Shown: positions 32,725-41,549 of the stretch, one piece after another
How the letters are laid out: each line of letters starts with the position of its first letter
Numbering within the stretch: position 1 is the first letter of the stretch
Source: Oribacterium sp. KHPX15
Lineage (GTDB): Bacteria; Bacillota; Clostridia; Lachnospirales; Lachnospiraceae
Length of the DNA stretch: 64,000 nucleotides
Direction of reading: 5' to 3'
NCBI RefSeq assembly: GCF_900107835.1
Contig: NZ_FNRG01000003.1
Coordinates: 186,001-250,000, forward strand
Program-made: the position numbers and the translations under genes
Notes under the pieces: generated by a model
What the model was told of the DNA's origin: nothing
The model's database searches: none
What the model saw: only the letters and a program-made list of their open reading frames with translations

Positions 32725-32821
32725 GAAATATGAAAGCCAGTTAAAATACGAGGGCTATACTGTCCGTTTACAGTATGCAATGGCCTTCAATGATAAGAAA
32801 TGTATAATCAAGAAGGTTTAG
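32708..32821 (+). pseudogene. Detached C-terminal end of the AAA-ATPase/PDDEXK protein
   Basis: The second frame reads IDKKYESQLKYEGYTVRLQY then AMAFNDKKCIIKKV and stops. DKKY...L...GYTV...AF..KKC is the usual ending of PDDEXK_9-containing AAA-ATPase proteins. About 100 residues between this and the upstream frame are missing. Confidence 0.65.
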
Positions 32822-32826
32822 TTGAA

Positions 32827-32900
32827 AGAGAGGGACGACGGTCCCTCTCTTTCCGTATTTGTTGGAGTTTTTTTAAACTACAGGTTCAGAGACAACTTTT
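32827..32900 (+). repeat. Terminator cassette, copy C (partial)
   Basis: Hairpin AGAGAGGGA/TCCCTCTCT (32827-32835 with 32842-32850), then GTTTTTTTAAACTACAGGTT. The terminator half matches copies A and B; the promoter half is not recognisable. Confidence 0.65.
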
Positions 32901-32939
32901 CTTTCCGGTGTTATTCTTTGAACATCAGGAGGAGATGCC

Positions 32940-33512
32940 ATGGAAAAGATGAAATCGATAACAGAAAAAAGAGATGCGAAGAGAGAAGAAGATGAAAGAG
33001 TACTTGCAGAACTTTGGGAGGAATACTCAAAAACTGTAGACGAAGTAGATGTCATTTACAACAGAGACCGAATCAGAAGAAAAGCAGGACAGGAAGGCAT
33101 GACTTTTTTAGAAATGATTGCCTTGAACAGAAGAGTGACGGAAAAGAAACTTGCTTACGAGCGAGAATACAACAAGAGAATACCCTACGAAGAACGCCTT
33201 GAAAACGAGCGGCAGAAGATGAGACTTATGATGCAGTGTATGGCCGCAGAAAAAGAAAGACAGGAACAAGGGCTTGAAAGAGAAGTTTCCTGGGAAGAAG
33301 AGGAAGCGGAAAGAGAGTGGGAAGAACTCCTCAAAGAGCATCCTGAATATAGAGACGCTGCAGATTACGGATATGAGGAGCTGACAGAAGAAGAGAAAGA
33401 AGCAGAAAGTAAGAAGATAACGAATACACTTATAGCGCTTAACCCGGAGCTTCACGAAAAATATCGAATACAGGAACAGGTTCTCCAAGAACTTAAGAAT
33501 GGATTGCTGTAA
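32940..33512 (+). CDS. Charged coiled-coil hypothetical protein
   Basis: 190 aa, about half Glu, Lys and Arg. Long helical or coiled-coil segments (RDAKREEDERVLAELWEEYS; VSWEEEEAEREWEELLKEHP). No membrane segment or known motif. Good RBS (AGGAGGAG). It follows cassette copy C and precedes an AT-rich gap with a hairpin. Comparable charged proteins occur in mobile regions, but no function is claimed. Confidence 0.6.
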   Translation: MEKMKSITEKRDAKREEDERVLAELWEEYSKTVDEVDVIYNRDRIRRKAGQEGMTFLEMIALNRRVTEKKLAYEREYNKRIPYEERLENERQKMRLMMQCMAAEKERQEQGLEREVSWEEEEAEREWEELLKEHPEYRDAADYGYEELTEEEKEAESKKITNTLIALNPELHEKYRIQEQVLQELKNGLL

Positions 33513-33519
33513 AAAAAAG

Positions 33520-33549
33520 AGAAAAGGAATTCGAAAGGGTTCCTTTTCT
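33520..33549. terminator. Hairpin with terminator character
   Basis: A 10-bp perfect stem (33520-33529 with 33540-33549). On the plus strand there is only a short T stretch after it; on the minus strand it is followed by eight Ts (the A-run 33511-33518), making it a better terminator for leftward transcripts. Confidence 0.55.
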
Positions 33550-33698
33550 TGCATTCTACAGGAAGTATATTTATCATCATATATTACTGCGAAAAATAAA
33601 AAATACTTTATCTTTTCTATGGAAAAATAATTTATTCATATTTATAATAATAAATAAGTATATCAAGTAATTTAAACTTTTCAAGAAAGGTAACCAGT

Positions 33699-34217
33699 AT
33701 GGAAAACGAGGAAGTAAAAGTAGTTGATCAGCCAAAGACAGAAGAAAAGCCGGCAGAAGAAAAGAAGGTTGAAGCATCTGCAAAGGCTGCTCCAAAGAAG
33801 AGAGGGCCTAAGCCTAAGACCGCCGCTAAGAAGCCGGCAAAGAAAGCTGCAACAAAGAAGAAGGATGCTGCTGCAGAAGTTAAAAATGATGATACAAAGG
33901 CAGCTGTAGAGAAGAAGGCTCCTGCAAAGAGAGGACCAAAGAAGACTGCAAAGACAGCAGCCAAGAAAACTGTAAAAGCTCCAAAGACAACTGCAAAGGC
34001 TGCTCCTGAAAAGAAATTTGATTTCGCCAAAACCATGTTTGAATATGCAGGAAAGCAGTTCACTGAAGAAAGCATCAATGCAAGAGTTTTAGAGTATCTC
34101 AATAAGCATCCATATATCAGTGCTGAAAGGATCGAGGCATTTGTAAACATTGAAGAAAAGAAAATCTACTTCACTGTTGATGGATTCGGTAATCCGGATT
34201 TCACAATCGATCTTTAA
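33699..34217 (+). CDS. Histone H1-like Lys/Ala-rich protein with DUF6465-type C-terminus
   Basis: 172 aa. Residues about 10-108 are a repetitive Lys/Ala/Pro/Thr tail with AT-hook-like KRGPKPK and KRGPKKT blocks, as in bacterial histone H1-like proteins. Residues about 110-172 form a compact domain (FEYAGKQFTEESINARVLEY... EKKIYFTVDG) resembling DUF6465. Likely nucleoid-associated DNA-binding protein. AAGG ahead of the start with 9-base spacing. Stands alone. Confidence 0.75.
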   Translation: MENEEVKVVDQPKTEEKPAEEKKVEASAKAAPKKRGPKPKTAAKKPAKKAATKKKDAAAEVKNDDTKAAVEKKAPAKRGPKKTAKTAAKKTVKAPKTTAKAAPEKKFDFAKTMFEYAGKQFTEESINARVLEYLNKHPYISAERIEAFVNIEEKKIYFTVDGFGNPDFTIDL

Positions 34218-34844
34218 GCAAAAACCCAAAAAAAGTTCAAAAGATTAAAAACCAAAAAAAATTTTTTGAGAAAAAAACCAAAAAATGAACAAAACCCTAT
34301 CTTGTTCAAATAACATTGCAATATGGGAAACAGGGGAGAGTTTGAAATTTTTTCTGTAAATATGGGTATTCTATGATAATTTAGATTTAAGAGGGAGCAA
34401 TCAGACTGGTTGCTTCCTTTTTCTGACTATACATTTATTAAAGATATAAGTCTATATCAGTTTGTGATTGTACCAAGTATTGTAGTGTGAAAAATACTTT
34501 TCATCACTATTTGTGCCGCCGACCAAAGGCGGCGGAATGGGTATTAGTATGATTATTTGCATATGCAATCGATAAATCTAAATTTGCACGAATAACCTCT
34601 ATCCTAAATGAGATAGAGGTTTGCTTAATTTGAAATAAACCATTTATCTACCGCTTATGACATATTTTACTGTGAAAAACAAACAAAACTATTATAATGT
34701 TTTATAGGTGTATATTACTGTTTTGTAGATTTTATTTAAAATAAACAAAACTTTACAGAGCCTTATACAATATTTCCATATGAAAGTAATGAGTCAGATA
34801 TTAAAGCTCAAAGAACAGCGTTAATAGTTGAGGAGGATATTATT
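34218..34844 (+). other. 627-base AT-rich gap with several hairpins
   Basis: No gene seen. It begins with A-rich sequence (34218-34290). Hairpins: AGGGAGCAA/TTGCTTCCT (34392-34400 with 34410-34418) followed by TTTTT, a terminator; GC-rich GCCGCC/GGCGGC (34515-34520 with 34528-34533); and a 10-bp stem AACCTCTATC/GATAGAGGTT (34594-34603 with 34612-34621). The structures could mark a small RNA; none matches a family I know. Confidence 0.45.
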
Positions 34845-36548
34845 ATGACGAGAAGTAATTTAATGAGATTTTTAGTTTGTGCTGTCTCTTGCTCGTTGCT
34901 TGCAGGCTGCGGTAGTGTTTCAAATACAGCAGAAAGCAGTATTACTGAACAGGAATCCGTTGAAGAAAACAAAGAGACATCCGGTGATGCAGAGGCCGAA
35001 TCTTCCGAAAGCGATGCTGCTCAGGAAAAGAATACGGATACTTCAACGGAAGAAAAAACTGCTGATAAAAATGATGGAACAGCTAACTCAAATTCAGAAA
35101 ACAAGTCTCTTGCTAAACGTCTGGCCGGAAAATACAGCTATCATTACGGCAGTGAAAACGGTGATGACGAATACTATATCATGGATATCGTCCCATTTGG
35201 TGACAATCTCTATGCTTATTGCGGACAGGCAATGGCAGAAGATACTGAGAGCCTTAATGCATACAGCTTCTGGGCTTGTGAGTTTATACCCAATGATCCG
35301 GAGGACCTAAAAAGCGAATACCGCGATATGGTAACTGTAAACGAACTGAGATTTTCAGTGATGTCAAATGCAGGTTTGTATTGGGATCAGGGTCAAAAGG
35401 GCACAATAACTCTTACGGATGAAGGAATCCTTTTTGAGGGATTTGAACAGGATGATTTTCTGGTGCCGGAAAATGATGACAGCAGACTTTTCCTGAAGGA
35501 TGACAGAGTGGAAGATGCTTTCGTATACCTTAAAAGGGATGCTGAAGGAGGAGCTAAGGAGTTAAAGGGATTATGGATCCTTGATAATGCTGATGGAGCG
35601 GATCTTTATCTGGAATTTACCGGTTCTGATCTCTATATGTACAAGAAATACCCGGGATCTGAAGTTTTCTATGCGGCAGGAGGATGTGAGTACGGGAACG
35701 AGACATTCTCCTGCCAGGCAAACCGTCTTGGATATGGCGGAATGCCTTTTGAGATGACATGTGGATATAAAGTCAGTGGGGATGATCTGACTCTGAAAAT
35801 TGAAAATTCTGAATTTCCTGATGTACTTCCTGAGAACGGAAAATATAAAAGAGTTAATGACGGTAATGTTCATGTTACAAGCATGGATGAAGTTGTAAAG
35901 AAAGCAGGTAAAGATTCCGAACCGGGCAGTGCGGATCTGGCTGCTTATGAAGCATTATATTCTCCGGTCCTGGAGGAAGTCCGTGAGGTCGTGACTAATG
36001 GTTATGATCATGATAAGGAATACAAGTACGTATCAAATGGACTGATGGAAAAATGTATGTATCCGGGTGATGATGATCTTACAAAGGCAGTTGGATATGT
36101 ACTGAAAGATGTAAGCAGAGATGGTATTCCGGAGCTGATCATAGGATGTGATGAAAAATATGGTGATAACGAACCAAGAAGTTACATTTTCAACTTATTC
36201 ACATTAAAAGATGATGAAGTGCAGAGTGTGTTTGATGGCTGGGCAAGAAGCAGTTATCAATGGATGGGAGATGATCACTTCTATTACAGTGGTTCCGGCG
36301 GAGCAGCAATCACTATCTTCGGTGAGAATCATCTGAGTCCGGACGGCACAGAGATCGTATGGGATGATTTTTATTTCTCTGATGAAAAAGAAGTCGGAAA
36401 CATTGGATTATATCACAACACTTCAGGTATATTTGATGCCGGAAAAGCAGAAGAGCTTGACATGTCAGACAGTGAATTCTTTGACAAAATGGATGATTAC
36501 GAAAGTAAATGCCAGATGCTTTCATGGACTCCTGTCGGAAAAAGCTGA
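34845..36548 (+). CDS. Lipoprotein of unknown function
   Basis: 567 aa. Signal peptide and lipobox LLAGC (Cys22), then a Ser/Glu/Thr-rich linker to about residue 90. Two beta-rich parts follow: about 90-330 (GKYSYHYGSENGDDEYYIMD and a lipocalin-like GLWILDNADGADLYLEF) and about 370-560 with a calcium-loop-like VSRDGIPELIIG segment as in FG-GAP-like repeats. Start has GAGGAGG ahead. 11 bases separate its stop from the next lipoprotein gene, so the two are likely one operon. Role at the cell surface is unknown. Confidence 0.75.
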   Translation: MTRSNLMRFLVCAVSCSLLAGCGSVSNTAESSITEQESVEENKETSGDAEAESSESDAAQEKNTDTSTEEKTADKNDGTANSNSENKSLAKRLAGKYSYHYGSENGDDEYYIMDIVPFGDNLYAYCGQAMAEDTESLNAYSFWACEFIPNDPEDLKSEYRDMVTVNELRFSVMSNAGLYWDQGQKGTITLTDEGILFEGFEQDDFLVPENDDSRLFLKDDRVEDAFVYLKRDAEGGAKELKGLWILDNADGADLYLEFTGSDLYMYKKYPGSEVFYAAGGCEYGNETFSCQANRLGYGGMPFEMTCGYKVSGDDLTLKIENSEFPDVLPENGKYKRVNDGNVHVTSMDEVVKKAGKDSEPGSADLAAYEALYSPVLEEVREVVTNGYDHDKEYKYVSNGLMEKCMYPGDDDLTKAVGYVLKDVSRDGIPELIIGCDEKYGDNEPRSYIFNLFTLKDDEVQSVFDGWARSSYQWMGDDHFYYSGSGGAAITIFGENHLSPDGTEIVWDDFYFSDEKEVGNIGLYHNTSGIFDAGKAEELDMSDSEFFDKMDDYESKCQMLSWTPVGKS

Positions 36549-36559
36549 AGGAGAGATAT

Positions 36560-37843
36560 ATGAGAAAGTCATTCAGGAAACATTTTATTGCAGCATGTGG
36601 AATTATAATAGTTCTGCTTTCGGGATGTGAATCAAGGGATCAGATAATGGATGGCGACGGCATGTTTCAGACATACCCATATACAAAGATAAATCAGGAT
36701 GAAGCGAAACGCATGATGGAACAGGATGACGGTCATGTGATAGTAGATGTCAGGAGACAGGATGAATATGATGAAGGGCATATCCCGGGAGCCATTCTTA
36801 TACCAAATGAAAGTATAGAAAATGAACCCCCAAAAGAACTTCCGGAATTTGATCAGATCATCCTTGTTTACTGTCGAAGCGGACGAAGAAGCGTGGAAGC
36901 TTCACAGAAACTTGCTGATATGGGATATAAAAATGTCTACGAGTTTGGAGGAATTATCGATTGGACAGGTGATGTTGTGAAAAGTGAAGACGTACAGGAA
37001 ACAACATTACAGGAAACAACAGCCCAAGGAACAACATCAGGAGATACTGAAATGAATGATAAGTCTGCAGCTCTGAGCTTTGAATCTTTTGACGGAGGCG
37101 GACCGGATTTTAATGTAATCATAGAGGACGAAAGCATTGTATCTTATACATCAACCAGAAAGTATGACAGCGAAGATCATGAAATGATGACAGGCGCCGG
37201 ATACGATGTGATATTTACTTTTACCGGTACAAAACCCGGTGAAACTGACATGCTCATAGAGGCACGTTCACCAATAGCGGAAAACCTTGACATGAAATAT
37301 AAGGTAATCGTCAGTGAAGACTTGAGCGTGAAAATAGAAGAGGTCTCAGTAACCGATTTTACGGAGTCTGTAGTAGACGAAGATGTAGATCCTTACTGGG
37401 GAGTTTTACTCAGTTACAAAGAAGCTCAGGATGCAGGTTATACAGAAGAAGAATTAAAGGAGCGAGGCTACAAAACAGAGCTCATTCAGCATGGTTGGCC
37501 GAGATTAACAAATAATGACGAGGTCTGGTATCACTATTACGACATAAACAATGATGACTGGATCGATATGATAATCACCTATCATGGGCAGATAGTGGAT
37601 ATTTATTCACATGACGGAGACGCAGTGTACTCTTATGGCGCACCATATAGAGGTATCGCAGAGCTTTATCCTGACGGGTCACTCTCAGAAGTGGTTACTA
37701 TGGGAGTAAAGGGGTCAGTTACAAGGTGGTACAAATATGATGTAGAATCCGGGAAATTTCTTGCTGCAAATGAAGAGCTTCATCCAAAAGAACCGCCTGT
37801 TGTTTTGCCGGAAGGCAGAAGAATATCAGATGTAGGTAAGTAG
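36560..37843 (+). CDS. Rhodanese-domain lipoprotein
   Basis: 427 aa. Lipobox LLSGC (about residue 23). Rhodanese domain about 45-145: VIVDVRRQDEYDEGHIPGAI, the active-site loop YCRSGRRS with the catalytic Cys and FGGIIDWTG. A Thr-rich linker follows, then a chagasin-like beta domain (about 180-275, FTFTGTKPGETDMLIEARSP) and an FG-GAP-like C-terminal part (YDINNDDWIDMIITYHG). ATG 36560 is chosen because AAGGAGAG lies 6 bases ahead. Extracellular sulfurtransferase or sulfur-binding role is inferred from the domain. Confidence 0.85.
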   Translation: MRKSFRKHFIAACGIIIVLLSGCESRDQIMDGDGMFQTYPYTKINQDEAKRMMEQDDGHVIVDVRRQDEYDEGHIPGAILIPNESIENEPPKELPEFDQIILVYCRSGRRSVEASQKLADMGYKNVYEFGGIIDWTGDVVKSEDVQETTLQETTAQGTTSGDTEMNDKSAALSFESFDGGGPDFNVIIEDESIVSYTSTRKYDSEDHEMMTGAGYDVIFTFTGTKPGETDMLIEARSPIAENLDMKYKVIVSEDLSVKIEEVSVTDFTESVVDEDVDPYWGVLLSYKEAQDAGYTEEELKERGYKTELIQHGWPRLTNNDEVWYHYYDINNDDWIDMIITYHGQIVDIYSHDGDAVYSYGAPYRGIAELYPDGSLSEVVTMGVKGSVTRWYKYDVESGKFLAANEELHPKEPPVVLPEGRRISDVGK

Positions 37844-37926
37844 GCGAAAACGGCTTCAGCTATACCATGCCTGCGGAAGTATATTTCTTCGGCAAAAAGA
37901 TGGAATAAGGGATTTTTTTTAAAACT

Positions 37927-38673
37927 ATGAGAATTATTTTATCGCCTGCTAAAAAAATGAATAAGGATACTGATAAACTGGATTATAAGGATCTTCCCGT
38001 ATTCCTTGAACAGACAGCATGTATCCTGTCCTGGCTTTGTGATCATTCGCTATCAGAACTTCAAAAATTGTGGGGCTGCAATGAGAAGATAGCGAAGCAG
38101 AATTATGAACGTATCAGGGATATGGATTTACACAGTGGCTTAACTCCGGCGATAATTTCATATGAAGGTCTTGCCTACCAATACATGGCACCTGCAGTAT
38201 TTGAGAGGAGCTCCATAGATTATGTTCAGGAACATCTGAGGATCCTGTCGGGATTCTACGGAGTCCTGAAGCCTTTAGATGGTGTGACTCCATATAGACT
38301 TGAGATGCAGGCAAAGGTAAGTTTATGTGGTCATAAAGATCTATATGAACTTTGGGGACAGAAACTTTATGATGAAGTAAGGGATGGAACCGGAATTATC
38401 ATTAATCTTGCTTCTAAGGAATATTCAAAGTGTATAGAAAAGTATCTGAAGCCGGATGATACATTTTTAACTGTAACTTTTGGCGAGACTGTAAATGGAA
38501 AGCTTGTGACAAAGGGTACATATGCAAAGATGGCACGTGGCGAGATGGTAAGGTTCATGGCAGAGAACATGATAGAAGATCCAAATGAGATAAAGAACTT
38601 TGACCGTCTTGGATATGTATTCAGGAATGATTTATCTAAAAGTGATGAACTGGTTTTTGAAAGAAGAAAATGA
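37927..38673 (+). CDS. yaaA: YaaA family peroxide-stress protein
   Basis: 248 aa, the full length for UPF0246/YaaA. Diagnostic start MRIILSPAKKMN, then PAIISYEGLAYQYM, LSGFYGVLKPLDGVTPYRLEM and FGETVNGKLVTKGTYAKMARG. In E. coli YaaA lowers free iron and protects DNA during hydrogen peroxide stress. The RBS is poor. A terminator follows at 38739. Confidence 0.93.
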   Translation: MRIILSPAKKMNKDTDKLDYKDLPVFLEQTACILSWLCDHSLSELQKLWGCNEKIAKQNYERIRDMDLHSGLTPAIISYEGLAYQYMAPAVFERSSIDYVQEHLRILSGFYGVLKPLDGVTPYRLEMQAKVSLCGHKDLYELWGQKLYDEVRDGTGIIINLASKEYSKCIEKYLKPDDTFLTVTFGETVNGKLVTKGTYAKMARGEMVRFMAENMIEDPNEIKNFDRLGYVFRNDLSKSDELVFERRK

Positions 38674-38738
38674 TTTTGTCTTTTTTAGAAAGCTTAAATA
38701 TGAGAAGCTTGAGTATAAAATAAATCCTACGCACATAG

Positions 38739-38774
38739 AAGACCCTATCGGTACACCCCGGTAGGGTCTTTTAG
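38739..38774 (+). terminator. Intrinsic terminator
   Basis: A 13-bp stem with one GU pair (38739-38751 with 38758-38770), six-base loop, then TTTTAGTTT. Ends the yaaA transcript. Confidence 0.85.
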
Positions 38775-38888
38775 TTTATTCTTGATAAAATAAACTTCGG
38801 ATTTTGTGGTATCATTAATGAAGATATCAGATCGAAATAGAATCATAAGAAAAAATAACTGATAAAACCTGAAAGGAAATAATAAAAT

Positions 38889-39761
38889 ATGGGAAAAAGT
38901 TTAGGCGCAAAAATCGTGGGGGATCTTCTTAAGTTCTGGCCAAAGCTTTCAGCGGAGGAAAGCGAGCAGAAAATGGTTGAAGCTCTTAAAGCAGAAGAGA
39001 AAAAGTCTCCGGCTCCGAAAAATATAGGGACCAGATTTGAGGATAATGAAAACGGCCGCATTTTTTATGTAAATGAGAAGGGCGTATCACGTTATACGGT
39101 TTTTTATATTCATGGCGGTGCCTACAGATATGATTTCATTCCTATTCACTGGATGTTTATAGAAAAGCTTGTGAAGGAGACCAATGCTTACGTTATTGCT
39201 CCTGCCTACAGACTTGCACCATTCGGGACTTATAAAGAGGCATTTGACCTTATAGTGCCGGTATACAAACAGTATTGTGAGGAACATCCGGAGAAGAAGA
39301 TTATTCTCATGGGTGACTCGGCAGGTGGCGGACTCTCGCTTGCCCTGACAGAACATTTTAAAGCAGAAGGTATCCGCCTGCCGGACGAGCTGATCCTGCT
39401 TTCTCCCTGGGTAGATATCTCAATGGAAAACGAAGACATTAAACAGTATCAGCCTAAGGATCCTTTGATAACAGCAGCCTCTGCTGTTTCGGTGGCGAAG
39501 CGCTGGGCCGGAGACCTGGATCTTCATGATCCGAAGGTCAGCCCTATTTACGGTGATCTGAAAGGGATTAAGAACATAACGGTATTCATTGGAACAGATG
39601 AGGTTCTGTATCCGGATGTAACAAAGATGTTCAGGATGCTGGATCAGGATGTGTCCAATGAGCTCATAGTGGGAGAGGGAATGATACACATTTATCCTAT
39701 CTATCCCATAATAGAATCCATACATGCATGCCATAAAATATTCCATATTGTTTTGAGATAG
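38889..39761 (+). CDS. Alpha/beta hydrolase, hormone-sensitive-lipase type
   Basis: 290 aa, no signal. HSL/Aes-family esterase: oxyanion motif YIHGGAYRYDF, APAYRLAPFGTYKEA, nucleophile GDSAGGGLSLAL, acid in GTDEVLYPD and the His in GMIHIYPIYP. It hydrolyses carboxylic esters of small or acetylated substrates. RBS AAAGGAA. Convergent with the YesN-type gene and separated from it by a hairpin. Confidence 0.88.
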   Translation: MGKSLGAKIVGDLLKFWPKLSAEESEQKMVEALKAEEKKSPAPKNIGTRFEDNENGRIFYVNEKGVSRYTVFYIHGGAYRYDFIPIHWMFIEKLVKETNAYVIAPAYRLAPFGTYKEAFDLIVPVYKQYCEEHPEKKIILMGDSAGGGLSLALTEHFKAEGIRLPDELILLSPWVDISMENEDIKQYQPKDPLITAASAVSVAKRWAGDLDLHDPKVSPIYGDLKGIKNITVFIGTDEVLYPDVTKMFRMLDQDVSNELIVGEGMIHIYPIYPIIESIHACHKIFHIVLR

Positions 39762-39769
39762 TGAAAGAA

Positions 39770-39818
39770 AGCCACCGTGGTAAGTTCCAAAGATGAACCG
39801 TTCACGGTGACTTTTGTT
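39770..39818 (+). terminator. Hairpin terminator after the esterase gene
   Basis: A 9-bp stem with one mismatch (39771-39779 with 39803-39811), long loop with further pairing, then TTTTGTTT. Lies 10 bases after the esterase stop. Confidence 0.6.
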
Positions 39819-39898
39819 TATTTCCATAATCTCATTCCATTATGAAGGATACGAGAAGGTCTGACTCATTTTAGGGAGAACGCAGGGGGCTGCTCATT

Positions 39899-41476
39899 TT
39901 ACATCACTTTTCTATATTCTGCCGGAGTGATCCCGAATTTCTTTTTAAACAGTCTTGTAAAATATGAATAGTTATCATAACCGATCGCAAGGGAGATATC
40001 CCTGACCGGAGTGTTGGTTTCTGTTAACAGCTTTTTTGCAAGCTCCATACGTTTTTCTATAATGTAGTCCATGTAGCTCATCCCTTTTTCCCTTTTGAAA
40101 ATTTTGGTTATATAGTCAGGGTCAAAGAAAAACATATCAGCCAGATCATTTCTTGATATTTCATCCTTGAAATGGGTATCAACGTAATTAAATAATTTTA
40201 TGATAGACTGCTCTTCACTGTCAGGCTCGGAAAACCGTGAAAATACTTGGACTATATAGTCCAGGTAAAGTCTGAAGTAGTATTCGGACAGAGAAATATG
40301 TCTGTTGAAAAACTGATACGAGTCTTTGCTTAATATATCCTGAGCAGGGATATCCAGTTCATCCAGGTAGGTATACAAAAGCTTGTTGATCTCAAAATAA
40401 AGGGTTGAAAGGGTTGTACCGGTTAAGGCACCATTAGCCTTGAGCTTTGCTGAGTACTTAAGTACAAGCTGATAAAACTGTTCCCAGTCTTTTGAATTTA
40501 TTACAGTCATAAGTATATCTGTATCCAGTGGTTGTCCGGGACTTATTTTTGCATCAAAATGGGAAAGAGTAAGTACTTTGTCAATATTGTTTGCATTATC
40601 TTTTCTAAGCTGCAGCAATCTGTCCAGAGTAGATGGTAAGGATAAAACAGATTCCGCCTTTGATATGAAAAAACTGGAGTGCAGCATTAGTTTTTCTTTT
40701 GTTGTAAATACTATCTCCTCTGCCTGGGTTTTGATCATATTAAAATGTGATGAGCCCGCTCCCTCATCCTTAGGTACAGGCACTAAGGCTATCAGAAGGT
40801 TTTCTTCTGTCTGATAAGGCAGGATCAATCCCTTAGTTGAAAAGTGTCCGCCAAATACAGATATAAAGAGTTTGGTGATCTGCTCATAAATATCATTGAT
40901 ATTGCTGTACTGACATATGATCTGACTGCCATCCTTTAAAACATAGGGATAGATCTGAAAAAGTGATACTATAAACTGATCCCCATCATTAACTGCAGAG
41001 TCAAATGCCTTAAGCTTGTAGAGAAAATCATCAGGTGAAATCTGCTTTTGAAGAAGATAGTTAACCCAAAGCTGGTCTCTTGCAGTTTTATTTTTACTGG
41101 CATTTGAAACTGATTCTAAAAGTGCATCTTTTATAATGATGGATAACTCATCATAATCAATTGGTTTAAGGTAATAATGAAAGCTTTTAAGTTCCAAAGC
41201 TCTTTTGGCATAGTTGAAATCGGCATAATTTGTAAGAAATATGGCCGGTAAATTGTAGCCGTTTTCCCTGAGATACTCCAGTAAATCTATACCAGAACCC
41301 TGTGGCATATCTATGTCGCTGAGTAAGATATCGATCTGATTATTATTTATGATCTCTTTGGCTTCTTCAATGCGATATGCCTTAAAGACATTGTCTATTC
41401 CAAGTGTTTTCCAGTCTATTCCTTTTTCTAAAGCGATGACAACAAATCTATCATCGTCTACGATTAATGCATTCAT
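39899..41476 (-). CDS. AraC-type response regulator (YesN family)
   Basis: 525 aa. Receiver domain 1-120 (LIVDDDRFVV, LLSDIDMPQGSGIDL with the phospho-Asp near 54, YYLKPIDYDEL), a long middle region (about 150-410), and two AraC helix-turn-helix units at the C-terminus (about 425-525; DEISRNDLADMFFFDPDYIT and RDISLAIGYDNYSYFTRLFK). It is the DNA-binding partner of the adjacent YesM-type kinase and probably activates the divergent ABC operon. ATG 41476 has AAAGG ahead; the frame extends upstream without an RBS. Confidence 0.92.
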   Translation of the reverse strand: MNALIVDDDRFVVIALEKGIDWKTLGIDNVFKAYRIEEAKEIINNNQIDILLSDIDMPQGSGIDLLEYLRENGYNLPAIFLTNYADFNYAKRALELKSFHYYLKPIDYDELSIIIKDALLESVSNASKNKTARDQLWVNYLLQKQISPDDFLYKLKAFDSAVNDGDQFIVSLFQIYPYVLKDGSQIICQYSNINDIYEQITKLFISVFGGHFSTKGLILPYQTEENLLIALVPVPKDEGAGSSHFNMIKTQAEEIVFTTKEKLMLHSSFFISKAESVLSLPSTLDRLLQLRKDNANNIDKVLTLSHFDAKISPGQPLDTDILMTVINSKDWEQFYQLVLKYSAKLKANGALTGTTLSTLYFEINKLLYTYLDELDIPAQDILSKDSYQFFNRHISLSEYYFRLYLDYIVQVFSRFSEPDSEEQSIIKLFNYVDTHFKDEISRNDLADMFFFDPDYITKIFKREKGMSYMDYIIEKRMELAKKLLTETNTPVRDISLAIGYDNYSYFTRLFKKKFGITPAEYRKVM

Positions 41477-41549
41477 AAATAAAATCCTTTCAGTTGTCGT
41501 AGGCGGAAACCCACTGCCCTTTGGGCGGTGGGTAGTTGACAAATACCTC

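Noticed and set aside
34840-36548. Long low-complexity Lys/Arg/Gln-rich frames in the shadow of the lipoprotein genes (for example 614-946 and 34879-35310)
   Set aside because: They are out-of-frame readings of the Glu/Ala/Ser-rich lipoprotein linkers and have no RBS.
37844-37926. Short open stretch between the rhodanese lipoprotein and yaaA (reads NGFSYTMPAEVYFFGKKME)
   Set aside because: No start codon with RBS and too short to tell from chance; could be a remnant, but nothing identifies it.
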